DNA of 60,313 bases from Bacteroidota bacterium (lineage in GTDB: Bacteria; Bacteroidota; Bacteroidia; Bacteroidales; UBA4417). The stretch lies in contig JACAAZ010000020.1 of assembly GCA_013376995.1 (NCBI GenBank), positions 1-60,313 on the forward strand, written 5' to 3'. The notes beneath the pieces are model-generated. The model saw only the letters and a list, made by a program, of their open reading frames with translations, was not told where the DNA came from and searched no databases. Positions within the stretch are counted from its first letter, which is position 1. Every line of letters starts with the position of its first letter. The position numbers were made by a program, and so were the translations under genes. This document shows positions 15,643-25,338 of this stretch, one piece after another.

Positions 15643-18191
15643 TTCATCGGCAACTTTGTCCTTCTAATCCCATCAAACATGTAAAGCGCATTTGCAACTG
15701 CGGCTGCTGTAGGTACAAGTCCTATTTCACCTATACCTTTCGCACCATATGGACCGACAGGATCCGATTCTTCAATTCCTATTACTTCAATTTCAGGAGT
15801 TTGGGAAGCTGTGAGTACACCACAATCACGCAGTTTGGTGCTGACGAGCCTGCTGTTAACCATTGGGAGATCTTCTGTAAGAGCATAACCAACACCCATA
15901 TGCACAGCTCCCTGGATCTGGCCCTCAAAAAGCATAGAGTTCATAATTTTACCAGCATCATGAGCTGCAACTACCTTTTCGATTTCTCCTTTATCATCCA
16001 GGATAACCAGTTGAGCGGCATATCCGTATGAATAATGAGTGATAATCTTCTCAACCTTGGCTCCAGGCTTTGTGGTCCAGTCACAGTAGAATTTTCCTGA
16101 ATATGTTTTTCCTGCCAGCTGAGCTAAAGTATTCGTTTCCAGGTCTTTATTAAGTGAAATACAGGCATCAATTACTGCATTACCAAGAAGCGCAGTAGCC
16201 CTTGAAGAGGTTGTCATGCCGGTAATTAGCTCAGCTTTAGTATCAATCACAACATCAACAATGGAATGATCAATTCCTGTTTCCTGGTGCAAGGTCTGAA
16301 TTGCCATATTTTGAACTCCCTGGCCCATTTCTGTCCATCCATGTTCTATCAGGACTTTACCTGATTCAAGGATATTGATTTTTACATCGCAAAAATCAGC
16401 CATACCATTTCCGACGCCGGAATTTTTGATTCCACAGGCTATTCCTGCATATTTTGCTTTATAGAATTGTTCTTTCAAAGCCTGGAGGCATGCCTTGATT
16501 CCGACACCTTGTTCAAGAACCTGGCCTGTAGCAGTCATTTTCCCAAAATCCAAAGCATTGTCAAACCTGAACTGCCAGCGGTCAAAGCCTCCTTTTTCGC
16601 ACAATTCATCAATACAGGCTTCGAGTGCAAAAGCAACCTGGTTGGCGCCAAATCCCCGCATTGCCCCGGATGGAATATTATTGGTATAAACTGTCAGCGA
16701 TTCAATATCAACATTCGGTACATGATATCCACCGGAAGCATGTCCTGCAACCCTCTCCATTACTTTATTTCCTACAGATGCATATGCTCCGGAATCCCCG
16801 ACAGCTCTGAGTTTAAGCCCGGTCAGAATACCATTTTTATCGCAGGCCAGGCTGATGTCCATCCAAACAGGGTGACGTTTTGGATGCATGATAATGGATT
16901 CTTCCCTGCTAAGATGAAGCTTCACAGGTTTCTTCAGAAGCCATGCAAACAGGGCGACGTGCCCTTGCACAGTCATATCTTCACGACCACCAAATCCACC
17001 ACCGCAGGGAACAAGTGTAACTCTTACCTGTTCCTCATTCAGTCCCAGCAAGGAGGCAACCTGCCTTTGATCAACATAGATTCCTTGCCCCTGGCTGTAA
17101 AGGTGAATGCCGTCACTATCCGGTAAGGCTATGCCTGCTTCGGTTTCAAGGAAGGCATGTTCAATCCGCTGGGTCTCATAAATGCCAGAAACCACATATT
17201 CTGATCTTTCAAAAACGCTTTCAATTGAATCACCCCGGCGAACTATGCAGTTGTCGAGCAGGTTGGATCGGTCAGGATGAACCCGTGGGGAACCATCTTT
17301 CAGTGCATTATGCATATCAGAAACCGGTTCAAGAACTTCATATTCTATCTTGATACTGGTTGCAGCCTTTCTGGCAGTTTCTTCATCAATTGCCACAATA
17401 CCTGCGAGAATATCTCCTATATAACGAGTAGTTTCTCCAACTGCGATCATCAATGGCCAGTCGCTGAATATCAGCCCTGTATAACGCTCACCTGGAACAT
17501 CACCTGAAGTAAATATCCGGATCACTCCTTCAAGTTTTAATGCTTCAGATGTATCAATTGACAGGACCTTTGCCCTGGGATGGTCACTAAAACGAAGTGC
17601 AGAATGCAGCATACCTTCAAAGTGAAGGTCGTTAACAAATTTCCTTTTACCTATTGCTGTTTCAAAGGCTTCATATTTCTTTAAAGGATCACCTATCCCG
17701 GCTTTTGCAATGGATTGGGACGATGAACTTCCCTGACTGAGGTTTTTGAGCGCTTCTTCAATTGCATCAATGATCTTGACATATCCAGTACAACGGCACA
17801 TGTTCAGATTGATAGCTTTGGCTATCTCAGCCCTGCTGGCATTGGGGTTTTCCTGGAACAGGACCTTTGTCCTTGTAATAAGTCCGGGAGTACAAAAACC
17901 ACATTGGACAGCCCCTTTTTCTACATATGCTTCAGCAATTGTTGTCCTGACTTTTTCCGGTATGCCCTCCATGGTTATAATGGTAGCATTTTCAAGGAAC
18001 TTAAGTTTTTGGGTACAGGATAATTTGGCTTTCCCATTAATCTCAACCATACAGGCTCCGCAACTGGCCTGACCTGAGCAACCATCCTTTACGGATGTTA
18101 TGCCTGCAGTCAGGCGGAGGTAATCCAATAAACTTCGGTTTTCATCGCCGGAATATTCAATCTTTTTATCGTTGAGGTAAAAAGTAATCAT
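15633..18191 (-). CDS. xdhD: Fused 2Fe-2S/molybdopterin xanthine dehydrogenase-like (XdhD-type) protein
   Basis: I use the ATG at 18191; an in-frame TTG lies one codon earlier. The 852-residue protein has a plant-type 2Fe-2S cluster (Cys38, 44, 47, 59) and a second 2Fe-2S domain (Cys97, 100, 132, 134). The molybdopterin domains follow, with GGGFGG at 397-402 and the catalytic Glu822 in GAKGIGEIG. This fusion matches the selenium-dependent hydroxylase family (XdhD/Se-dependent XDH), in which Se is a labile cofactor ligand rather than selenocysteine. There is no FAD subunit; YgfK is the likely partner. Its last codons (KRK, stop) lie in the heptamer array. The purine substrate is inferred from context. 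Confidence 0.85.
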   Translation of the reverse strand: MITFYLNDKKIEYSGDENRSLLDYLRLTAGITSVKDGCSGQASCGACMVEINGKAKLSCTQKLKFLENATIITMEGIPEKVRTTIAEAYVEKGAVQCGFCTPGLITRTKVLFQENPNASRAEIAKAINLNMCRCTGYVKIIDAIEEALKNLSQGSSSSQSIAKAGIGDPLKKYEAFETAIGKRKFVNDLHFEGMLHSALRFSDHPRAKVLSIDTSEALKLEGVIRIFTSGDVPGERYTGLIFSDWPLMIAVGETTRYIGDILAGIVAIDEETARKAATSIKIEYEVLEPVSDMHNALKDGSPRVHPDRSNLLDNCIVRRGDSIESVFERSEYVVSGIYETQRIEHAFLETEAGIALPDSDGIHLYSQGQGIYVDQRQVASLLGLNEEQVRVTLVPCGGGFGGREDMTVQGHVALFAWLLKKPVKLHLSREESIIMHPKRHPVWMDISLACDKNGILTGLKLRAVGDSGAYASVGNKVMERVAGHASGGYHVPNVDIESLTVYTNNIPSGAMRGFGANQVAFALEACIDELCEKGGFDRWQFRFDNALDFGKMTATGQVLEQGVGIKACLQALKEQFYKAKYAGIACGIKNSGVGNGMADFCDVKINILESGKVLIEHGWTEMGQGVQNMAIQTLHQETGIDHSIVDVVIDTKAELITGMTTSSRATALLGNAVIDACISLNKDLETNTLAQLAGKTYSGKFYCDWTTKPGAKVEKIITHYSYGYAAQLVILDDKGEIEKVVAAHDAGKIMNSMLFEGQIQGAVHMGVGYALTEDLPMVNSRLVSTKLRDCGVLTASQTPEIEVIGIEESDPVGPYGAKGIGEIGLVPTAAAVANALYMFDGIRRTKLPMKRK

Positions 18192-18205
18192 CAAAATGGA
18201 AGCTT

Positions 18206-19453
18206 TTAGATGGAAAATAATGAGTTGAGTGATGAAAGTTCAGGGGATACCGGCTTTGGAAGGCTTATCCGGGATTGGACAGATTGGAGGTCTTTTAGGC
18301 CGGATCCGGTAAGAAGAACCACATTCCTGGACCCTTCAGCCAACCTGGAGGTAGACTTGAATCTTATATAACCCGCATATGCTGTAGCAGCTGCGGGTTC
18401 TGAAAATATACCGGAAGATCTTGATAAAGATACTGACGCGTCAATTATCTCCTTGTCGCTAACTGAAATAGTCTCTCCTTTGAAAGTCTTAAGATATTTG
18501 ACAGCCATATGATAATTCCGGGGAATATCCACAGAAATTGAATCTGCAATCGTATTGGAAGGATATGCAATGAAACGGGACTGATCCAGATTTCGGATAA
18601 GATTATTGCTGCCTTCAGCCTGAACCGCAACTATAGTTGGCATTTTTTGGATGATCTCCAATTCAAGGAGATCTTCAAAGCCTTTGTAGACTCCGGAAAT
18701 GATCACTCCATCACCCACCGGAACAAAGATCCTGTCAGGCGCTTTTCTTCCAAGCTGTTCATAAATTTCAAATGCTACGGTTTTCTTGCCTTCAATAGTC
18801 AGTGGGTTAAAGGCGGTATTTCGGTTATAAAATCCAAATTGTTCTGAAGCTGCAACACTCAAGTCGAATGCCTGGTCATAGGTTCCGTCAACCGGGATGA
18901 TTCGTGCTCCATACATTACAATCTGGGTCAATTTTGCAATTGGCGCTTTTGCAGGGACGAAAATCATGGATTTTTGACCTTGCGACGCACAAATTCCAGC
19001 AAGAGAAGAACCAGCATTTCCAGTAGAAGCAGCGACAATTGTATCAATGTCATTTTCCCTGGCCCATGCAGAGACAATGGCTGAAGCCCGATCCTTAAAA
19101 GAGAAGGTTGGATTTTGTGAATCATCCTTCAGGAAAACTTCAAATGATTCACCTGTTTCATTGACATCAAATGATTTATAGAGTGGAGTATTGCCAACCC
19201 TGAGCTTTGGTAAACTCTCAAGGGATTGAATAGGCAGGAGTGGCAGAAATTGGTTCTCGACCAGGTACTGAAAACAATCCTTTCCATCCAGGTTATCCAG
19301 GATGGATTTGTATGAATAAATTGTTTTAAGGACTCCCTTAGGAGGCTGATCTGCCTTGTTGTTGGCATTGCAGGCAGGGCAGAGGTAACGAATGATCCCT
19401 GAGGAATATTCCTCACCACAGTCATTGCACCGGTAATGAAATATTTTCTTCAC
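18206..19453 (-). CDS. Threonine-synthase-like PLP enzyme with N-terminal zinc ribbon
   Basis: The start is a GTG; it is preferred because it keeps an N-terminal zinc ribbon (Cys9, 12, 25, 28). The rest of the 415 residues is fold-type-II PLP enzyme: NTPLYK, FSFKDRAS with the likely Schiff-base Lys120, and STGNAGSS as the phosphate/substrate loop. The nearest annotated type is threonine synthase, but the operon (14 bp before the dehydrogenase, 21 bp after another PLP gene) argues for a catabolic beta-elimination or ammonia-lyase role. E. coli has the diaminopropionate ammonia-lyase YgeX at the comparable place; this protein is not a clear YgeX. True housekeeping ThrC cannot be excluded. Confidence 0.75.
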   Translation of the reverse strand: MKKIFHYRCNDCGEEYSSGIIRYLCPACNANNKADQPPKGVLKTIYSYKSILDNLDGKDCFQYLVENQFLPLLPIQSLESLPKLRVGNTPLYKSFDVNETGESFEVFLKDDSQNPTFSFKDRASAIVSAWARENDIDTIVAASTGNAGSSLAGICASQGQKSMIFVPAKAPIAKLTQIVMYGARIIPVDGTYDQAFDLSVAASEQFGFYNRNTAFNPLTIEGKKTVAFEIYEQLGRKAPDRIFVPVGDGVIISGVYKGFEDLLELEIIQKMPTIVAVQAEGSNNLIRNLDQSRFIAYPSNTIADSISVDIPRNYHMAVKYLKTFKGETISVSDKEIIDASVSLSRSSGIFSEPAAATAYAGYIRFKSTSRLAEGSRNVVLLTGSGLKDLQSVQSRISLPKPVSPELSSLNSLFSI

Positions 19454-19474
19454 AAGACCGAAATTACTGTAAAT

Positions 19475-20953
19475 CTACAACTTATTCAATAACCCGGTTT
19501 TTTCGTTGAACTCGTTGATCAGTTCATCCCAACGGGCAGGCTGACTAAACAGTTTAGGCCAAATATGCCTGTCGTCCCACAATTGACGCAGATCTTCAAC
19601 ATCTTTTCCCTGTTGTTCGATCCAGGTGAAATACTTTAGGTTGTGAATAGCCTTCTGATCCTGGTAGGTAAGATCCTTCATTGTATCAGAGCGGGTGCCG
19701 AGCATACATTTTTCATGATCACGTGCAGCTTGCAAATTGGAGTAAGATCCACGTTCTTCCTTCAATTCTTCAATCCTGGAGCCATACATTTCAGCGGAGT
19801 CGGTAGCTATTGTAAAAATGATATCTTCCGAAGTCATGTCAAAATGTTTTGCAGTCTTTATAGCTGAAAGAATATTGCCAATCCCGGAGATACCGATCAT
19901 ATTCAGATTAGCAACGAGTTCCTGATCATTGCCATTGGAGGTTAGGTATTCTTTACCATCCTTTTCATTGAATAACCTGAGCAGTCGCATGCAGTCTTCA
20001 TCGTCGATGGCAGTCACAACGTTGGTGTTCTTAACATTATGGATCCAGGGAACGTGCTTGTCACCAATACCTTCAATTCGATGCCCGCCAAAACCATTTT
20101 GAAGAAGGGTGGGGCACTGCAATGCTTCAGATGCAACAACCTTTAAATGAGGGAACTTTGTCCTCAGGTAATCTCCGGCAGCAATGGTTCCAGCTGATCC
20201 TGTAGCTGAAATGTAAGCTGACATCTGAGCGTCTTTTCCAGCTACAAGGTGAAGAGCTTCTTCGATGGCATGGCCGGTTACTTCGTAATGCCAGCAGCTA
20301 TTTCCGAACTCTTCGAACTGGTTGAAAATGACACAATCTTTGCGGGTTCGTTTTATTTCCCAGCATTTATCATATATCTCTTTTACATTTGATTCACATC
20401 CGGGGGTAGCAATTACTTCAGCACCAATCTCTTCGAGCCATGCAAACCTTTCCCTGCTCATTTCTTCAGGGAGAATAGCAACAGCCGTAACATCCATGAG
20501 GTAGGAATCAAAAGCACCGCCACGACAATAATTTCCGGTTGAAGGCCAAACTGCTTTATGATATGTGGGATCAAATTCTCCTGTTATGATCCTGGGTGTC
20601 AGGCATCCATATGCTGCACCTACTTTATGTGCACCCGTTGGAAACCATTTTCCAAGCATAACAACTATTCGGGCATCGATACCGGTAAGTGATTTCGGAA
20701 GCTCAATATAATTAGGCTTTCCATAGAGCCCGCCTTTGGCTTTAGGCTCATTTTTCCAGGTTATCCGGAAAAGATTTAGAGGATGTAAGTCCCATAATCC
20801 AATGTTTTTTAATTGATCCTTGATCTTTCCGGGGATCAGTTCCGGGTTTTGCATCTGGGCGAATGTTGGAAGAATAATTCCTTTTTCTCGATAATGGTTA
20901 ATGGCCTTCTGCAGAACTTCGCCATTGACAACTTTGTCAGTAATTGGGATCAT
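19475..20953 (-). CDS. Cysteine-synthase-like fold-type-II PLP enzyme, long form
   Basis: This 492-residue protein has the fold-type-II pattern PTGAHKVGAAYG, with Lys110 as the likely PLP lysine, and STGNYCRGGAFDS (138-150) as the substrate loop. It is about 150 residues longer than cysteine synthase, with extra N- and C-terminal segments. I do not recognise a characterised family. Its position directly before the threonine-synthase-like gene suggests lyase chemistry on an amino-acid intermediate such as diaminopropionate, but that is inference. A 202-bp spacer separates it from the MORN gene. Confidence 0.75.
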   Translation of the reverse strand: MIPITDKVVNGEVLQKAINHYREKGIILPTFAQMQNPELIPGKIKDQLKNIGLWDLHPLNLFRITWKNEPKAKGGLYGKPNYIELPKSLTGIDARIVVMLGKWFPTGAHKVGAAYGCLTPRIITGEFDPTYHKAVWPSTGNYCRGGAFDSYLMDVTAVAILPEEMSRERFAWLEEIGAEVIATPGCESNVKEIYDKCWEIKRTRKDCVIFNQFEEFGNSCWHYEVTGHAIEEALHLVAGKDAQMSAYISATGSAGTIAAGDYLRTKFPHLKVVASEALQCPTLLQNGFGGHRIEGIGDKHVPWIHNVKNTNVVTAIDDEDCMRLLRLFNEKDGKEYLTSNGNDQELVANLNMIGISGIGNILSAIKTAKHFDMTSEDIIFTIATDSAEMYGSRIEELKEERGSYSNLQAARDHEKCMLGTRSDTMKDLTYQDQKAIHNLKYFTWIEQQGKDVEDLRQLWDDRHIWPKLFSQPARWDELINEFNEKTGLLNKL

Positions 20954-21155
20954 AGATTATAAGTATGGTTATTGCCGCCAAAGGCGGATTGGTTTGTGGT
21001 TGAATGTTAGATTTATGCCTGTAATTAAATCGTTTTAAATATTCATTTGATGTTTTAACTCATAGAATTCAGATTGCAACTGTATTAGGTAAATTTCATT
21101 CATCATTCCATCTTCCTGTTCAGGCTTCACAATGCGTTGCAACACCTTAAGTGTA

Positions 21156-21854
21156 TTAATTATTTGAAAGGAATACTTCGTATTTGCCTTGTTGCAGTAT
21201 ATCAAAATCAAAATTACATTGTCGTTCAATACCATTCACCAATATTGTATAATGGATGGTACAATTTAGAGGACAATTATAATTCTGAATTACTACTTTG
21301 AGGTTCTGGTCGATCCGATAGCCAGAGGACAGTTTAATGGCCAAATCCCTGGGGATATATTTCTTCATAGCCTTCTCAAAGGAAATCTCAATAATAGCTT
21401 CTTTCCCGGCAACTTTCGTAATGGATTGGTTCTCAATGCCGCTCAGATTTGTTACCCTATAGTCTTCAGCAGGTTTCGACAGTCCGCTGTATTCGCCATC
21501 CTTCCAGAAACCCTTGAGTAATGTGACCTTATCATTCAATTTGTACTTAAATTCACCTTCACCGTTCTTAAGCCCCATATTCCAGTTGCCGGTAAAAACA
21601 TTTCCATTTTTGTATTTGTAGATACCCTTTCCATGTGGCAATCCCTGGTGAAACATACCTTTATAGGTATCTTCACCAATTGCTGTCCCTTTTCCCTCAG
21701 CAAGTCCGTCTAGACAATCACCCTTGTATGTTGTGGAGATCTCTTTCATTAAAACTTTGCAGGAATTTTCACCCTGCTGTGAAAAGCATGTTCCGCTGAA
21801 AACAAATGTTAGCAGGGTAATCATCACCCAGCCTTTAAAGTGCAAATTATTCAT
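21156..21854 (-). CDS. Exported MORN-repeat protein
   Basis: The 232-residue product has a hydrophobic N-terminus ending near CFSQQ (signal peptide) followed by about three MORN repeats (residues about 48-118; pattern YKGMFHQGLPHGKG, FTGNWNMGLKNGEG). The C-terminal 110 residues are a beta-rich domain of no known family. MORN repeats usually mediate protein or lipid contact. It lies 51 bp after ygfK on the same strand, so it is within the transcript, though unrelated to known members of the pathway. An out-of-frame open stretch continues past its stop (to about 21035); I could not decide whether a frame change has shortened the gene. Confidence 0.7.
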   Translation of the reverse strand: MNNLHFKGWVMITLLTFVFSGTCFSQQGENSCKVLMKEISTTYKGDCLDGLAEGKGTAIGEDTYKGMFHQGLPHGKGIYKYKNGNVFTGNWNMGLKNGEGEFKYKLNDKVTLLKGFWKDGEYSGLSKPAEDYRVTNLSGIENQSITKVAGKEAIIEISFEKAMKKYIPRDLAIKLSSGYRIDQNLKVVIQNYNCPLNCTIHYTILVNGIERQCNFDFDILQQGKYEVFLSNN

Positions 21855-21905
21855 AATTGGCAGATATTCAGTTCTAAAAAATCTATAGATTTCATCCGGA
21901 AAATA

Positions 21906-24900
21906 TTAAATTGTCAGGCTCAGGGCCCCTTTCATTAAAATACTCATTTCGGCGGCAAAGGTGAACTGACATTCTTTAACGCAAGGAGCCAGGAATTGTA
22001 CATCCACCAAACTCAAATCCGCAGGACTGATTTTTGCTTTCACCTGGTCAGTTTCATAAATATAGGTGTTGTCGGCTAGTGTAAGAGTGCGGATACTTTC
22101 ATGATGCTTATAGATGAGAACATCACGGCCAGGAAGCCTGCTTAGGAAATAACCTTCACCTTCCTGATTCAGCGACTCTATAGACAGGCATAGTGCAGGT
22201 TTATCTTTATATGGCTTTCCGCTTGATGGACAGAATGTTACGCAATTTTCACATTCGTTGCACAAATCCCGGATGTTCAGAACCTGGTATGACTGGCTTA
22301 TGGTGAATTCTTTGTCTTCAGCAAACCCGATTGTACCATCAGCAAGTAAAACAGCCTTCTTTAATTGGTATGAAACAGGTTCAACTGAATAACTATAATT
22401 GGCCAGGTTAGGGCACACACTCACACAGACATTGCAAATTTCATCACAGTACAAGCAACGGCTTGCTTCTTTTACGGCTTCAGAATAGGTGAATGGAGAC
22501 ATTACCAGGTTGAAATTCCTCCGGTCTGAAATATCCGTTTCAAGTGGGGAAATGCCGAAATCACGAATTGCTTTCTTCTTGAGTAGTTCCGGTATCACAA
22601 GTTGTTTCTTATTCCTTTTAACTGAAGGTGATTCATTCAGGATTTCAGTTATCATTTCAGCTGCTGCCAGCCTCCCATCCGCGATTGCATTAATTGCCGT
22701 TGCGGCACCCCGCAGAGCATCTCCACCAATATAAACACCATCAAGGCGAGTCTTATAACTACCCGGAACAGTTTCCAGTAATTGCCCATCCATGAAATCA
22801 ATGGCAAGCTTTTGTCCAATTGCCGGAATAATGGTATCGCATGGAATGCTGAACTCAGATCCGGGTACCTTAACCGGCACAGGGCGGCCATCGTTGCCTT
22901 TCATGGCAAGTACTGTAAGCGAGCATTCCAGTGAATCTACTTTACCATCCGAAGAATTAATTCTTTCTGGACTGGTGAGTTCGATGATCTGGATACCTTC
23001 AGCGATAACAGCTTCTATTTCACCTTTATCAGCAGGCATCTCCTTGACCGTACGGCGATATACAATGGTGACTGTTCCATCTTCTCCTACAAGCCGGAAA
23101 GCAGTCCTGGCAGCATCCATGGCTGTATTTCCACCACCAATGATAATTACATTTCTACCTGTAAAGGAGGAATGGTTCTCTTTAACTTCAAACAAGAAAG
23201 TAAGCGGATCAAGAACTCCTTTGGAAGAGATCCCTTCAAGGTTCATCTTGGCAGCTTCCTGGGCACCTGCACCAAGGAACACAACATCATGTCTTTTCCT
23301 GATATCTGCAAAATTCTCTTGGTTAACAAGGTAATTATCTTTCAATGCTATTCCTGTCTGAAGGATACGTTGTATGTCTTTTTCAATAGCCTCGTCAGTA
23401 AGACGGAAAGATGGAATTGCAGCAGAGACCATTCCTCCGCTGAATTGTTTTTTCTCAAATATGTTGACTTCAAATCCTGCCTTTCTAAGGAACCAGGCAC
23501 AGGACAGTCCTGCCGGCCCTGCACCAATGATAGCGGCTTTTTTTCCAGCAGAGATTGGATGCATTTCACTCTTAGCAGAACCATTTTCTGCATTGTACCT
23601 TTTAATCTCCCGGATATGCAAAGCCTCGTCATAATTAATGCGAGTGCATTTCAACTGGCAGGGGTGATCACACACCATACCGGTAACGGATGGGAAGGGG
23701 TTTGTTTCAAATATGGTTTCCAGTGCCGCACCAAGGCTTCCATTAGCTGTCTCATACATATACTGGGGTATTCCCTGGTGAGTAGGGCAGGTGTCCTCAC
23801 AAGGTGCATGAATACAATCAAAGTAATTCAGTTGCCTTGAAGTTTTTATGTTCTTTTCAGTAAAGGAAGTGTTCCTATAGAGTTCATTATCAGCTACTCT
23901 GTCTGCGTACCTGTTTAGATTTAGTAAGGCTGCTGAATTTACATCCAGGTTACTTTCGCCGGACCTGAAGCAGATGTAATCGTCAATAGTTGCTGAACTT
24001 CCTGATTTAAATTCATTCTTCAGCACATCCATATATTGCCAGAGCCTTCCATACCCGCCAGGTTTCAGCAAATCGCTGCAAACTGTTACTGGTTTAAGTC
24101 CACAGGAAATCACTTCATGGATGTTGAAACAGTCTACTCCTGCGGAGAATGATATATCCAGGGTGCCCCTAAAATGGTTTTGCAGTTTCCTGGCAACACG
24201 AATACTGATAGGGTGCAGGGCACGACCGCTCATGTAATTCATGCTCTCCTTATCACTGAATACCTTGCGGATATTCTTGCTTTCGAGCGTATTTGTGAGT
24301 TTTACACTAAATTGTAATCCTTGTTCAACAGATGCCCTGCTGAGCATTTCAATGATACTCACGGCATCAGGGTATTTTAGGTCATGTTCAAAAGCAATAT
24401 CAGGGACCTCGGTATTGAAACCAAGTTGTTTGTTCAGAAGATCCCTTAGCTCATCCTGGCCAAGAAGAGTTGGATTTAACTTGATGGTAGTATGTAGTTT
24501 CTTTTCCCGGATGAGGTACATTCCTATTTTACCAATTTCATCAGGCGGGCACCCATGCATGGTGCTAAGTGTAATATGATCTGAAATACAGCCCGGGATT
24601 TGAATGGAATCGATTTCCGGGTATAAGAAACGAATACTTTCTTGGGCTGCTTTGAGTTCTTCACTGCAATCGTGCATTTTAGAAAAGAACCATTGGACAT
24701 TTTCCTGCAGGATCCCATCCATGTTATATCCAATACTCATATTGAATAAAGTGCCGAATGGTCCCTCAAAATTCAACTCCTTCCTGAGAATATGGATAAC
24801 TATCCATGCATTCAGGTATTCGCTAAAGGATTGTTTGATTTTCAATTCCTGCGACCACTCACAGTTATAACCTTCATCCTGCATGTCAATACAGGGTTTG

Positions 24901-25184
24901 GAAACTTCCAGTTCATCAAGTGTCTGTATGGTTTTGAGTTCAATGTAACGGGCACCGCATAGCCAGGCTGCTATAATATTGACAGACAATTGTGTATGAG
25001 GTCCGGCAGCTACACCGACAGGCGTTTCAAGCACTTTTCCATAGCGCTCCATCCTGAATGGATCAGAAGGAGAAGGAATGAAAAACAGCTTGTTTGGAAT
25101 TCCGAGAAAACGATCTTTGCGTATTTCGCTCAAAGTAAGGGCCAGAAGCCTTGGAAGTGGAATGGGTAAGAATTTATCCGACAC
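21906..25184 (-). CDS. ygfK: YgfK-type iron-sulfur flavoprotein (putative selenate reductase subunit)
   Basis: The start is a GTG. The 1092-residue protein has an N-terminal dihydroorotate-dehydrogenase-like barrel (about 1-400). A GltD-like part follows with N-terminal Cys ligands (457, 462, 466, 505, 509, 513), an FAD loop GAGPAG (554-559) and a dinucleotide loop GGGNTA (683-688). Two C-terminal ferredoxin-like clusters (Cys910, 913, 917, 920, 924; Cys975, 978, 981, 985) complete it. YgfK is a marker of selenium-dependent hydroxylase loci and is thought to move electrons or reduce a substrate. Here it probably replaces the missing FAD subunit of the dehydrogenase. It is the first gene of the minus-strand run. 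Confidence 0.92.
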   Translation of the reverse strand: MSDKFLPIPLPRLLALTLSEIRKDRFLGIPNKLFFIPSPSDPFRMERYGKVLETPVGVAAGPHTQLSVNIIAAWLCGARYIELKTIQTLDELEVSKPCIDMQDEGYNCEWSQELKIKQSFSEYLNAWIVIHILRKELNFEGPFGTLFNMSIGYNMDGILQENVQWFFSKMHDCSEELKAAQESIRFLYPEIDSIQIPGCISDHITLSTMHGCPPDEIGKIGMYLIREKKLHTTIKLNPTLLGQDELRDLLNKQLGFNTEVPDIAFEHDLKYPDAVSIIEMLSRASVEQGLQFSVKLTNTLESKNIRKVFSDKESMNYMSGRALHPISIRVARKLQNHFRGTLDISFSAGVDCFNIHEVISCGLKPVTVCSDLLKPGGYGRLWQYMDVLKNEFKSGSSATIDDYICFRSGESNLDVNSAALLNLNRYADRVADNELYRNTSFTEKNIKTSRQLNYFDCIHAPCEDTCPTHQGIPQYMYETANGSLGAALETIFETNPFPSVTGMVCDHPCQLKCTRINYDEALHIREIKRYNAENGSAKSEMHPISAGKKAAIIGAGPAGLSCAWFLRKAGFEVNIFEKKQFSGGMVSAAIPSFRLTDEAIEKDIQRILQTGIALKDNYLVNQENFADIRKRHDVVFLGAGAQEAAKMNLEGISSKGVLDPLTFLFEVKENHSSFTGRNVIIIGGGNTAMDAARTAFRLVGEDGTVTIVYRRTVKEMPADKGEIEAVIAEGIQIIELTSPERINSSDGKVDSLECSLTVLAMKGNDGRPVPVKVPGSEFSIPCDTIIPAIGQKLAIDFMDGQLLETVPGSYKTRLDGVYIGGDALRGAATAINAIADGRLAAAEMITEILNESPSVKRNKKQLVIPELLKKKAIRDFGISPLETDISDRRNFNLVMSPFTYSEAVKEASRCLYCDEICNVCVSVCPNLANYSYSVEPVSYQLKKAVLLADGTIGFAEDKEFTISQSYQVLNIRDLCNECENCVTFCPSSGKPYKDKPALCLSIESLNQEGEGYFLSRLPGRDVLIYKHHESIRTLTLADNTYIYETDQVKAKISPADLSLVDVQFLAPCVKECQFTFAAEMSILMKGALSLTI

Positions 25185-25215
25185 GGTGAATGAATAGGTT
25201 GGTAAAATGGGGAGT

Positions 25216-25223
25216 CAAATTTA
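25216..25223 (-). promoter_or_regulatory. Putative -7 box for the ygfK operon
   Basis: On the minus strand this reads TAAATTTG, which fits TAnnTTTG, about 30 bp upstream of the ygfK GTG. No clear -33 TTG lies at the expected spacing. Confidence 0.4.
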
Positions 25224-25338
25224 GGACAAATTGACCTAGAAGTGATAGATTTGCCGCTGATTCCGTTGTAGTGTTGATATTTATTTCGGGAATGTACTCA
25301 AACCATCTGATTAACAATCGCGTGCCCTTTTTATTTTA

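Noticed and set aside
15330-16031. Plus-strand open frame over the heptamer array
   Set aside because: A low-complexity Leu/Ser/Pro peptide from the repeat, then antisense to the XdhD-type gene.
15633-18191. Selenocysteine in the dehydrogenase
   Set aside because: The frame has no internal TGA; any selenium would be a cofactor ligand.
21035-21235. Separate 66-residue protein after the MORN gene
   Set aside because: Half of it overlaps the MORN gene in another frame; no start signal. It could only be a frameshifted end of that gene.
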